From: DAHUYF01 sp035509275
Lineage (GTDB): Bacteria; Pseudomonadota; Alphaproteobacteria; ATCC43930; CGMCC-115725
Reading direction: 5' to 3'
DNA length: 64,000 nt
Assembly: GCA_035509275.1 (NCBI GenBank)
Contig: DATJLU010000146.1
Location: 68,939-132,938, forward strand
The notes under the pieces: model-generated
The model's database searches: none
What the model saw: only the letters and a program-made list of their open reading frames with translations
What the model was told of the DNA's origin: nothing
Part shown: positions 47,242 to 55,381 of the stretch, piece after piece
Position numbering within the stretch: the stretch's first letter is position 1
Layout of the letters: every line of letters starts with the position of its first letter
Translations under genes and position numbers: made by a program

Positions 47242-48048
47242 ATGAACGACGCGCACGGCATTGCCCCCGAGATCCCGCAGCACCCTGACGGATTCCGCGT
47301 CGAAATCGATGCCGCGCGCGAGCGCGCCGATATCATCCTCGAGCGGCCGCCGCTCAACGTCATCGTCATGCCGCAGCGCGACCAGCTGCGCCAGACCTTC
47401 GAGGCGCTCGACGCCGATGTCCGCGTGCGCATCATCGTGCTGCGCGCCGTGGGCGAGCACTTCTCCAGCGGCGGCGATATCAAAGGCTTTCTCGAAGCCT
47501 CGCCCGAGCATGTCGCGAAGCTCGCCTGGAACATCGCCGCGCCGACGCGCTGCTCGAAGCCGGTGATCGCCGCCAATCGCGGCTATTGCTTCGGCGTCGG
47601 CTTCGAGCTGTCGCTCGCCTGCGATTTCCGCCTCGCCTCGGAGACCTGCCTCTATGCGCTGCCGGAACAGCGGCTCGGCCAGATCCCGGGCTCGGGTGGC
47701 TCGGCGCGGCTGCAGAAGATGGTCGGCGTCACCCGCACCAAGGACATCGTCATGCGCTCGCGCCGCATCGCCGGGCGGCAAGCCGTCGATTGGGGCATCG
47801 CCACCGACTGCGTCGCCGACGACAAGCTCGAGGCCGCCACCGATGCGCTCGTCGACGAGCTGCGTGGCTTCGCGCCGCTGGCACAACGGACGGCGAAGAA
47901 GCTGCTCAACGACACCGAGGACGCGCTGCTCACCACCGCCATCGAGCTCGAAGGGCATTGCTACAGCCGGCTGCGCATGTCGGAGGATTTCCGCGAAGGC
48001 GTCGAAGCCTTCCACGCCAAGCGCAAGCCGGCGTTCAAGGGGCGGTAG
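47242..48048 (+). CDS. Enoyl-CoA hydratase/isomerase (crotonase fold)
   Basis: Crotonase-family enzyme of 268 aa. The oxyanion segments are EHFSSGGDIKGF near residue 75 and RGYCFGVGFELSLAC near 115. Catalytic acidic positions appear in YALPEQRLGQIPGSGGSARL, where the first Glu is in place while the second position differs from the classical GxGGTQ (here GSGGSA). It could be a hydratase, a ring-opening hydrolase or a dehydratase acting on the CoA thioester made by the previous gene. Starts 16 bases after the ligase, with GGAAGG upstream. Last gene of the catabolic operon. Confidence 0.9.
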   Translation: MNDAHGIAPEIPQHPDGFRVEIDAARERADIILERPPLNVIVMPQRDQLRQTFEALDADVRVRIIVLRAVGEHFSSGGDIKGFLEASPEHVAKLAWNIAAPTRCSKPVIAANRGYCFGVGFELSLACDFRLASETCLYALPEQRLGQIPGSGGSARLQKMVGVTRTKDIVMRSRRIAGRQAVDWGIATDCVADDKLEAATDALVDELRGFAPLAQRTAKKLLNDTEDALLTTAIELEGHCYSRLRMSEDFREGVEAFHAKRKPAFKGR

Positions 48049-48061
48049 AGGCCGCTGCGGC

Positions 48062-48736
48062 ATGTTCGGAACCTCATCCATCGCTCGTGCCCTTTGGCGT
48101 CCCGGCGCGCTCGCGGTCGGTGCGCTCAGCGTTGGTTGGGCGCGCTTCGCCGCGGCGGAGACCGCACAGCAGATCGGGCAGGTGGCCCGGGACGCGATCC
48201 GCCGTCTCGACCTGCAGCTCGATCTGCCGCATGAACCCGAGCCGCGCTCCTGGAACTGGCACATCCCGCTGCCGCGCGAGCTGTTTTGGGGCGCCGTGAT
48301 TCTGGCGGCGTTGGTGCTGCTCTATCTTCTCGTCACCCAAGTGCTGCCCGGCCTGGCGCTGGGGCCGCGCGCCGACCGGGAGGAGAACGCCGAAGCCGGG
48401 CCGACCGGCGCTGCGGCGCCCGAGGCGGTAGTGGCCGCGGCGGACGAGCTGGCGCAGCAGGGTCGCTTCGCCGAGGCGATGCACGCGCTGCTGCTGCACA
48501 GCTTCGCCGAGATCCGGCGCCGGCGGGGCGCGGGCTTTGCCCCATCGCTGACCAGCCGCGAAATCCTGCGGCGCGTCGGTCTCTCCGATGCCGCCCAGGC
48601 CGCGCTCGGAGACATCGTCGGCCGCGTCGAGCGGAGCCATTTCGGCGAGCATCCCGCGGGGCCGATGGACTACCGCGCCTGCCGCTCGAGCTTCGACCGG
48701 CTCGGCGCCGCGCTCGCAAGCGAGGCCGTCCGATGA
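48062..48736 (+). CDS. DUF4129-containing membrane protein
   Basis: Protein of 224 aa: export-type N-terminus (LWRPGALAVGALSVGWARFA), a short periplasmic stretch, one membrane helix near residues 78-98 (FWGAVILAALVLLYLLVTQV) and a DUF4129 cytosolic domain at about 125-215 (EAMHALLLHSFAEIRRRRG). DUF4129 is found fused to transglutaminase domains or beside MoxR/DUF58 genes; here it is free-standing and opens the module. The ribosome site is weak, and coupling to the upstream catabolic gene (13-base gap) is possible. Stop overlaps the next ATG (ATGA). Confidence 0.75.
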   Translation: MFGTSSIARALWRPGALAVGALSVGWARFAAAETAQQIGQVARDAIRRLDLQLDLPHEPEPRSWNWHIPLPRELFWGAVILAALVLLYLLVTQVLPGLALGPRADREENAEAGPTGAAAPEAVVAAADELAQQGRFAEAMHALLLHSFAEIRRRRGAGFAPSLTSREILRRVGLSDAAQAALGDIVGRVERSHFGEHPAGPMDYRACRSSFDRLGAALASEAVR

Positions 48737-50016
48737 GAGCCTCCGTGTTCTCGCCGAAGCTCCTCGTCGCGTGGGTCGCCGCCGCGCTGCTCACCTTCGC
48801 CGCGTCGCTCTATTTCGGCAGCCTCGGTGGCGACGGCAAAAGCAGCGCGGACGCTGTCGGACCCAGCACCTTCTCGCGCTCCGCCATCGGCTATGCCGGG
48901 ATCGCCGAGATCCTGAGCCGCCTTCATATTCCCGTCGTCAAAAGCCAGAACGACGCGCTGGCGAAGCTCGGATCGGGAGGCGTTCTCGTCGTCGCAGAGC
49001 CGGAGCTGGATGGCCGCGCGATCAGCGCCGCGAGCGCGCTGCTGAAGGCGCCGGCGGCGCTGCTGATTCTGCCGAAATGGCAGGGCGAGGCGAGCGGCGC
49101 GCATCCGGGCTGGCTCGCCAATGCCGCGCTCGTCCCGCCGTTCGCCGCGGACTGGGTGCTGATCCTCGCCGTGCCGGGCGGGAAAGTGACGCGGACGCCG
49201 GCGGCACCGCATTGGACCGTCAATGCGCTTGGCGAGACGCCGAGCCTCGATGCGCCGGTACAGCTCATCACCTCCGATCGGTTGACGCCGATCGTCGGCG
49301 CCGGCGAGGGCATGCTCGTGGGCGAGCTGCGCAACCAGGGCCGACGGCTCTGGGTGCTCTCGGATCCCGATGTCATCGCCAATCACGGGCTCGGGCGCGA
49401 TGGCAATGCGGCGTTCGCCGTGGCGCTGCTGCAGCGGCTTGCCACGGGGCAGCGCGCCGGCAGTCCGATCGTCTTCGACGAGACCGTGCACGGCTATGTC
49501 AGCACGCCCGCAAGCCCGGTTGCGCTGCTTTTCCGCTTTCCCATGGTTATTGCCACGGGGCTCGGCGCCTTGGCGCTGCTGCTGTTGCTCTGGTCATCCT
49601 TCGCCCGGTTCGGTGCGCCGGTGCCGGCGCCGGCGGCGCTGGGTGCGGGGAAGCGCGGTCTCGTTGAGAACGCCGCCGGCCTGCTCGAATTCGCCGGGCA
49701 TCGGCGGTCGGTGGTGCGGCGCTATGTGGAAGCGAGCTTGCGCGATGCCGCGCGGCGGCTGCACGCGCCGCGCGGGCTTGCCAGGGCGGCGCTGCTGGAC
49801 TGGTTGAAACGCGTCGGCGCCGCGCGCGGCGTTGGCGCCGATTGCGCCGCGATCGCGCGCGCGGCGGAGGCGCAGAGCGATGCGGCCGCGCTGGCGGCGA
49901 TTGCCCGCGACATTCATCATTGGAAGGGGGAAATAATCGATGGACCTTCACGAGATCCGCGCTCTCGCCGATCGCCTGCGCAACGAGGTGAGGAAGGCCG
50001 TCGTCGGGCAGGATGA
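48733..50016 (+). CDS. DUF4350-containing membrane protein
   Basis: Protein of 427 aa with a membrane helix near residues 10-30, a DUF4350 domain (SAIGYAGIAEILSRLHIPV near residue 50, then WVLSDPDVIANHGLGRDGNA near 210) and a second helix around residues 270-290 (VIATGLGALALLLLLWSS). A basic cytosolic tail of ~130 residues follows. DUF4350 resembles the ABC-type GldG sensor domains and is regularly found next to MoxR ATPases. The gene overlaps DUF4129 by 4 and MoxR by 77 bases, a sign of tight translational coupling. Confidence 0.82.
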   Translation: MRASVFSPKLLVAWVAAALLTFAASLYFGSLGGDGKSSADAVGPSTFSRSAIGYAGIAEILSRLHIPVVKSQNDALAKLGSGGVLVVAEPELDGRAISAASALLKAPAALLILPKWQGEASGAHPGWLANAALVPPFAADWVLILAVPGGKVTRTPAAPHWTVNALGETPSLDAPVQLITSDRLTPIVGAGEGMLVGELRNQGRRLWVLSDPDVIANHGLGRDGNAAFAVALLQRLATGQRAGSPIVFDETVHGYVSTPASPVALLFRFPMVIATGLGALALLLLLWSSFARFGAPVPAPAALGAGKRGLVENAAGLLEFAGHRRSVVRRYVEASLRDAARRLHAPRGLARAALLDWLKRVGAARGVGADCAAIARAAEAQSDAAALAAIARDIHHWKGEIIDGPSRDPRSRRSPAQRGEEGRRRAG

Positions 50017-50896
50017 GGTCATCGACCTGCTGCTGACGGCGCTGCTGGTCGGCGGCCACGTCTTGCTGGAAGGCGTGCCCGGCACGGCGAAGACGCTGAT
50101 GACGCAGGCTTTCGCCGCGGGCCTGACGCTGCAGTTCGGCCGCATCCAATTCACCCCGGATCTGATGCCGGGCGATGTGCTCGGCACCAACCTGTTCAAT
50201 TTCGAGACCAACAGCTTCGTACTGACCAAAGGCCCGATCTTCACCGAGCTGCTGCTCGCCGACGAGATCAACCGTGCGCCACCCAAGACGCAGGCAGCAC
50301 TGCTGCAGGCGATGAACGAGCGCGCCGTGACCATCGACGGGCGCGACTACGCGCTGGGCGATGATTTCATGGTGGTGGCGACGCAGAATCCGATCGAGCA
50401 GCAGGGGACCTATCCGCTTCCCGAGGCGCAGCTCGACCGCTTCCTCTTCAAGATCGTGGTCGCTTACCCCTCGCGCGACGAGGAGCGCGAGGTGGTGCGC
50501 CGCCACGGGCACCGCTCCGCCATGCCGCGGCTCGCGGATTTCGGATTGCAGGCGGTGATGAGCCGCGAGACGCTGGCGGAGATTCGGCGCGAGGTCGAAG
50601 GCATCCGCCTCGCCGATGCACTTGTCGACTATATCGTCGATGTCGTGCGTGCGACGCGGACCCATTCGTCGCTCGAGTTCGGCGCGTCGACGCGCGCCGC
50701 CAATATGCTCGCCGCCGGCGCCCGCGCGCTCGCTGCGCTGCAAGGGCGCGATTTCGTCATTCCCGACGATGTGAAGCTGCTGGCACTCCCGGTGATGCGG
50801 CATCGCGTGAGCCTGGCGCCGGGCGCCGAGATCGAGGGCATCGCCGTCGATCGCGTTCTCGGCGAAATTCTCGAGCAGACGGCGGCGCCGCGATGA
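49940..50896 (+). CDS. MoxR-type AAA+ ATPase
   Basis: MoxR ATPase of 318 aa, a chaperone-like protein that works with vWA or DUF58 partners. Walker A GVPGTAKT near residue 45, Walker B LLLADEINRAPPKTQAALL near 110, sensor 1 in VATQNPIEQQGTYPLPEAQL near 150, and a C-terminal helical lid with RAANML. GGGGGA lies upstream of the ATG. It is the central enzyme of a six-gene membrane module; the neighbours give no sign of methanol oxidation despite the name. Confidence 0.95.
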   Translation: MDLHEIRALADRLRNEVRKAVVGQDEVIDLLLTALLVGGHVLLEGVPGTAKTLMTQAFAAGLTLQFGRIQFTPDLMPGDVLGTNLFNFETNSFVLTKGPIFTELLLADEINRAPPKTQAALLQAMNERAVTIDGRDYALGDDFMVVATQNPIEQQGTYPLPEAQLDRFLFKIVVAYPSRDEEREVVRRHGHRSAMPRLADFGLQAVMSRETLAEIRREVEGIRLADALVDYIVDVVRATRTHSSLEFGASTRAANMLAAGARALAALQGRDFVIPDDVKLLALPVMRHRVSLAPGAEIEGIAVDRVLGEILEQTAAPR

Positions 50897-52206
50897 GGCC
50901 GACGCGCCGCGCCGTGCTGATCTTCGCCCCGGGCGTGCCGCTGGCGCTCATCCTGGTGATCGCCGATCCGGGGCTCTGGGCGCTGTCCTTCGATTATGCG
51001 GCACTGGTGCTGGTGGCGATTGCCAGCGACGCGCTGCTTGCCTTGCCGCGCCGCCACCTCCGGCTGGCCGTCGCTGCGCCCGAGCGCGCCTATATCGGCG
51101 AGGCCGGCCGGGTCGCGGTGACGATCGCCGCCGACCCGCGCCATCCCCGCGCCGTGCGCGTCGAGCTCCTGGCCGATCTGCGCGGCGATGTCGAGCCAGT
51201 CGAGATCGTCGCCGTCGAGCTGCCACCGGACGCGGAGGCACGTGCCGAGCTGCGGCTGATGCCGCGCCGCCGCGGCCGAGTCCATCTCGACCGCGTCTGG
51301 CTGCGCTGGCGCGGCCCGCTGCGCCTCATCGAGCTGACACGCGTCGATCGGGTCGAGCGCACCGTCGATGTGTTGCCCAACATCCGCGGTGCCGAGCGTG
51401 CGGCGCTGTCCTTCCAGGCGCGGGAGCAGATGCTCGGCGTGAAGCCGGAGCGGCAGCGCGGCGAGGGCGCCGAGTTCGAGGCGCTGCGCGAATACGCGCC
51501 GGGACTCGACACGCGCTTCATCGATTGGAAGCACTCGGCACGGCATCGGCGGCTGCTGTGCAAGGAGTTCAGGACCGAGCGCAATCACCCGGTGGTGCTG
51601 GCGTTCGATACCGGCTATCTCATGCGCGAGCCGATCGATGGTATGCCGCGGCTCGACCATGCCATCAATGCCGGCCTGCTGCTCGCCTGGATTTCGCTGC
51701 AAGCCGGCGATCTCGTCGGCATCTTCGGCTTCGATGCCGGGGTGCGGCAATACCTGGCGCCGCTGCGCGGCACCGGCGGTTTCGCGCGGCTGCAGCGGGC
51801 CGCCGCGGCGCTCGATTACGGCAGCGACGAGACCAATTTCACCCTGGGGCTCGCCGAGCTCGAGGCGCGGCTGAAACGCCGGGCGCTGGTGATCCTGTTC
51901 ACCGAGTTCGTCGACACCGTCACCGCGGAGCTGCTGATCGAGAGCATGCGGCGGATGGCGAGCCGGCATGTCGTGGTCTTCGTCACCTTGCGCGACGCGT
52001 TCCTGCAGCGCACGTTCGATCGGCCGCCCGAGCGCTTCTCCGATGTGGCCGAGGCGGTCATCGCCGACGACCTGCTGCGCGAGCGCAGCATCGTCCTCGA
52101 GCGGCTCGAGCGGATGGGCATCCATTGCCTTGACGTGCCGAGCCGCGGCCTCTCGGTGGCGCTTGTCAATCGCTACCTGCTGGTCAAGGAGCGAGGGCAG
52201 ATATGA
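50893..52206 (+). CDS. DUF58 domain protein
   Basis: Protein of 437 aa with two membrane helices near the N-terminus (residues 8-28 and 33-50) and a cytosolic beta-rich plus vWA-like DUF58 domain. The signature is unmistakable: EFEALREYAPGLDTRFIDWK followed by HSARHRRLLCKEFRTE near residue 200, then VVLAFDTGYLM where a MIDAS-like site would sit (Asp present, following Ser-x-Ser replaced). It is the usual partner of MoxR. The ATG overlaps the MoxR stop (ATGA). Confidence 0.92.
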   Translation: MRPTRRAVLIFAPGVPLALILVIADPGLWALSFDYAALVLVAIASDALLALPRRHLRLAVAAPERAYIGEAGRVAVTIAADPRHPRAVRVELLADLRGDVEPVEIVAVELPPDAEARAELRLMPRRRGRVHLDRVWLRWRGPLRLIELTRVDRVERTVDVLPNIRGAERAALSFQAREQMLGVKPERQRGEGAEFEALREYAPGLDTRFIDWKHSARHRRLLCKEFRTERNHPVVLAFDTGYLMREPIDGMPRLDHAINAGLLLAWISLQAGDLVGIFGFDAGVRQYLAPLRGTGGFARLQRAAAALDYGSDETNFTLGLAELEARLKRRALVILFTEFVDTVTAELLIESMRRMASRHVVVFVTLRDAFLQRTFDRPPERFSDVAEAVIADDLLRERSIVLERLERMGIHCLDVPSRGLSVALVNRYLLVKERGQI

Positions 52207-53249
52207 GCGACCTTGCCGCGCAAGACCGCGCCGCACCGGCCGCCGGCGCAACGCCGATCCTGCTGAAGAGCAGCGAGTTCCGCAAAGCCCGCGAGGCGAG
52301 CTGGCGCGATCTCGAAGGGCTGGTGGCGCGCGTCGAGCGGCGCGGCATCCTTACCCTCTCCGCCGAGGAGCTCGAACGCCTGCCGCTGCTCTATCGCGCC
52401 GCCTTGTCGTCGCTGTCGGTGGCGCGCAGCATCGCGCTCGACCGCAACCTTCTGCTCTACCTGGAGGGCCTCGCCTTTCGCGCCTTCGTGGTGGTCTATG
52501 CGCCGCGCACGGGCCTGCGCCGGGGTACGGCCGCGTTCCTGCGGCGCAGTTTCCCGGCCGCGGTGCGCGCCGCGCGCTGGCACCTCCTCCTGGCGACGCT
52601 GATCCTGCTGGCCGGCGGCATTGCCGGCTTCCTGCTGGTCGCGGCCGACGAGGCCTGGTTCTCGTCCATCGTTCCGACCGACTATGCCTCCGGCCGCGGT
52701 CCTGGCAGCACGCGCCAACAGCTGCTCGACGCCGAGATCTTCGCGCCCTGGCCGGGTCCCTTGCGCGCCTTCGCGCTCGCCGCCAATTTTCTGCTGAGCC
52801 ACAACACGCTGATCGGCATCGTCACCTTCGCGCTCGGCGTCGCCGCCGGCGTTCCGACGGTGCTGCTGCTCGCCTATCAGGGGTTGGTGATCGGCGCTTT
52901 CTTGGCGCTTCATGTCCGGCGCGGCCTTGCGGTCGAGTTCATCGGCTGGATCGCGATCCACGGCGTGACCGAGCTCACCGCCACGCTGCTCTGCGGCGCG
53001 GCCGGGCTCGTCCTCGCCGAGACGGTGCTGTTTCCCGGCCGCCATGCCCGCCTCGACAATCTGGCGCTGCGCGGCCGCAGCGCCGCCCAGATCGCGGTCG
53101 GCGCCATGATCCTGTTCTTCATCGCCGCGGTCATCGAGGGCGGGTTTCGCCAGCTCGTCTCCAGCACCGGGCTGCGCTTTACCGTGGCCGCGGCGACCGG
53201 GCTGCTCTGGCTCGCCTATTTCGTCTATGCCGGCCGGGGGCGGCGATGA
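52203..53249 (+). CDS. SpoIIM/DUF95 family membrane protein
   Basis: Integral membrane protein of 348 aa, of the stage II sporulation M-like family. A cytosolic helical N-terminus with ASWRDLEGLVARVERRGI is followed by about five membrane helices in the last 240 residues; FLLSHNTLIGIVTFALGVAA and GWIAIHGVTELTA are conserved phrases. In non-sporulating bacteria these proteins sit with MoxR, DUF58 and RDD genes. It is coupled to both neighbours by 4-base overlaps. Confidence 0.9.
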   Translation: MSDLAAQDRAAPAAGATPILLKSSEFRKAREASWRDLEGLVARVERRGILTLSAEELERLPLLYRAALSSLSVARSIALDRNLLLYLEGLAFRAFVVVYAPRTGLRRGTAAFLRRSFPAAVRAARWHLLLATLILLAGGIAGFLLVAADEAWFSSIVPTDYASGRGPGSTRQQLLDAEIFAPWPGPLRAFALAANFLLSHNTLIGIVTFALGVAAGVPTVLLLAYQGLVIGAFLALHVRRGLAVEFIGWIAIHGVTELTATLLCGAAGLVLAETVLFPGRHARLDNLALRGRSAAQIAVGAMILFFIAAVIEGGFRQLVSSTGLRFTVAAATGLLWLAYFVYAGRGRR

Positions 53250-54148
53250 CGGCGGTGCAGGATCGCGTCGCGCAGTTTCTCGAGGGGAGACGCCGCAACC
53301 GGCGCGATATCGTGACGCCCGAAGGCGTGCCGCTGCCGGTCGAGATCGCGAGCTTCGGCGAGCGCGTCTGCGCCTTCGCGCTCGACCTTCTCATCTGTTT
53401 CAGCGCGATCATCATCGTGCTGCTGTTGGCGGTGCTGTTGCTCGGTCCGCTCGCCAAGGTGCGCGGCGTCGGCCTTGCGGCGATCGGCGTGCTGCTGCTC
53501 GTCGCCTTCATCTTCCGCAATTTCTACTTCATGCATTTCGAGTTGGCCTGGCGCGGTGCCACGCCGGGCAAGCGTCTTCTCGGCTTGCGCGTCATCGATC
53601 GCGGCGGTGGCGCCTTGGTTCCCGCCGCGGTGGTTGCGCGCAACCTCACGCGCGAGATCGAGGCCTTCCTGCCGCTGAGCCTGCTGCTGTCGGTCGGCGG
53701 CATCGGTCCGACGCCGTGGATGCGTCTGGCCTTGGGCGCGTGGCTGCTGCTCTTTGGAATGCTGCCGCTGTTCAATCGCGATCGCCTGCGGGCCGGCGAT
53801 CTCATCGGCGGCACGCTTGTCGTCGCGGTGCCCCGCCGCGTGCTGCTCGGCGATCTCGTCGACGCGGCGCCGGGCTATCGCTTCACCGACCGGCAGCTGC
53901 GGGCTTACGGCGCGTTCGAGCTGCAGATCCTCGAAGAGCTGCTGCGCCGCCCGGACAGCATCGATACCAGGCGCGTCAAGCGCGAGGTGTGCGACAAGGT
54001 CTGCCGACGCATCGCCTGGCCGGCCGCCATAAGCGATGCGGCGGTGGAGGCTTTTCTGCGCGATTTCTACACCGCGGAGCGCGCCTGGCTCGAGCGCGAG
54101 CAGCTGCTCGGCAAGCTCCACGCCGACAAGAACGCGGCGGGCGGTTGA
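53246..54148 (+). CDS. RDD family membrane protein
   Basis: Protein of 300 aa. The RDD domain has three or four helices, with the Arg and Asp of the name in ERVCAFALDLLICF near residue 40, and RGATPGKRLLGLRVIDRGGG near 105 carries the second conserved Asp. A cytosolic C-terminal helical domain of ~110 residues (EEALLRRP-like, ending in KNAAGG) is longer than in minimal RDD proteins. It closes the module; its stop is eight bases from the end of the opposite-strand YciC-like gene. Confidence 0.88.
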   Translation: MTAVQDRVAQFLEGRRRNRRDIVTPEGVPLPVEIASFGERVCAFALDLLICFSAIIIVLLLAVLLLGPLAKVRGVGLAAIGVLLLVAFIFRNFYFMHFELAWRGATPGKRLLGLRVIDRGGGALVPAAVVARNLTREIEAFLPLSLLLSVGGIGPTPWMRLALGAWLLLFGMLPLFNRDRLRAGDLIGGTLVVAVPRRVLLGDLVDAAPGYRFTDRQLRAYGAFELQILEELLRRPDSIDTRRVKREVCDKVCRRIAWPAAISDAAVEAFLRDFYTAERAWLEREQLLGKLHADKNAAGG

Positions 54149-54155
54149 CGCCCGG

Positions 54156-54932
54156 TCAGTCGAAGACGGCGGCGATGCGGTCGGTATCGATGCCTTCGCG
54201 GGCGACGCGCAGGTCGTGGTACACGACGGCGCCGAGGATCGAGCGATAGGCCGCGATCAGCGCCGAAGAGAGGAAGGTCGCAAGCGCCGCGAGCAGCTTG
54301 CCGGCGACCGCCAGGAAGACGAACTGGACGATCAGCTGCACCAGCCAGCTGGCGACCGCGATCACCATGATGATGCCGAAGAGCTTCCAGCGGCTGCCCT
54401 TGGTGAGCTCGCGGCTCCGGCCGAGGCTGGCCATGGGGCCGCGCTCTTCGACGATGCAGACCGGCACGGCGACAAGCCACATGAGGTAGAGGATGATGCC
54501 CGGAACGAAGAGCAAGATCGAGGCGAACCCGGCGCCGAAGGCCATACAGAGGATAACGCCGAGGATCGGAAAGAACCGCGCCAATCCGCGCTTCAGCGAT
54601 TCGCCCACGGCGAAGCTCTTGCCGCGCATCTGCTCGAAGGCGCCATAGAGAATGATCGCCTGGCAGAGCACCGACAGGAGTATCCAGAGGACCCCGATGC
54701 CGAGGAAAGAGAAGCCCAACCGCGCGAGGTTGGCGCTGCCCGGCGGCACCGCTCCAGCAAGACCCGGCTGCGCGCCGCCGGCGAGAAGGGTGATCAGCAG
54801 AAACGGTGCCCAGGCAAGCAGGGACAGGCCGAAGAACTTGCCGAAATCACGAAACAACAGCTCGAAGGTGCGGCCGAAGACGGCGCCCACGCGAAAGCTC
54901 GGCGGCGCCGCCGTCATGGTCATGTCGGACAT
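54156..54932 (-). CDS. YciC-like polytopic membrane protein
   Basis: Protein of 258 aa with about six hydrophobic helices and the phrases FRVGAVFGRTFELLFRDFGK and VCIVEERGPMASLGRSRELTKGS, typical of the YciC/glycerophosphodiester-membrane-domain-like group. No enzyme activity is known. It converges with the RDD gene and closely faces the MoxR module, with which such proteins often co-occur, so it may belong to the same envelope function. Confidence 0.85.
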   Translation of the reverse strand: MSDMTMTAAPPSFRVGAVFGRTFELLFRDFGKFFGLSLLAWAPFLLITLLAGGAQPGLAGAVPPGSANLARLGFSFLGIGVLWILLSVLCQAIILYGAFEQMRGKSFAVGESLKRGLARFFPILGVILCMAFGAGFASILLFVPGIILYLMWLVAVPVCIVEERGPMASLGRSRELTKGSRWKLFGIIMVIAVASWLVQLIVQFVFLAVAGKLLAALATFLSSALIAAYRSILGAVVYHDLRVAREGIDTDRIAAVFD

Positions 54933-55036
54933 GGCAGGACCCCCTTTGGTCCGCCGGCGATTCGCCGGCGAGGAGGATGGTATCTATACAACCTCAGGTT
55001 TGACAAGAAGCATTGCCGAAAATGCGCGGCTTCGGC

Positions 55037-55345
55037 TTACGCGCGCCCGAAGACGTGCCGCAACTCGTCCTTGGCGCGCTCGAGCACGCGCTTGCGTTCG
55101 GCTGGGAGGTGCCGGCCGGCGCGGTTGATGTAGAAATTCAGCATCGACATCGCCGACTGGTAGGGCCCGGCCTTGCGCCGGCCGCTGCGCTCGGCGGAGC
55201 GCTTCAGCGAGCGCGCGATGCGCTTGGGATCGCGCCAGGTGAAGACGTTGCGCTCGAGATCGAGTGCGTCGCTCTGGCGCGTCACCGCGCCGGACCAGTA
55301 TTTGCGCCGCCGCGGCGCCGGCGCGCGCTTTGCTGCTGCCGCCAT
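55037..55345 (-). CDS. DUF3175 protein
   Basis: Protein of 102 aa, almost wholly DUF3175: KYWSGAVTRQSDALDLERNV and FTWRDPKRIARSLKRSAERS, followed by AMSMLNFYINRAGRHLPAER. Highly basic and cytosolic. The family is short, common in Proteobacteria and of unknown role; the basic composition would suit nucleic-acid binding. It follows the peptide-transport genes on the same strand with a gap of ~36 bases after the solute-binding gene. Confidence 0.9.
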   Translation of the reverse strand: MAAAAKRAPAPRRRKYWSGAVTRQSDALDLERNVFTWRDPKRIARSLKRSAERSGRRKAGPYQSAMSMLNFYINRAGRHLPAERKRVLERAKDELRHVFGRA

Positions 55346-55381
55346 GTCCGCCTCAACACCCGCGGCCGCTGCCGCGTTCCG

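Noticed and set aside
49940..50896. MoxR as part of a methanol dehydrogenase cluster
   Set aside because: No mxaF, xoxF, mxaI or PQQ genes nearby; the neighbours are DUF4129/DUF4350/DUF58/SpoIIM/RDD.
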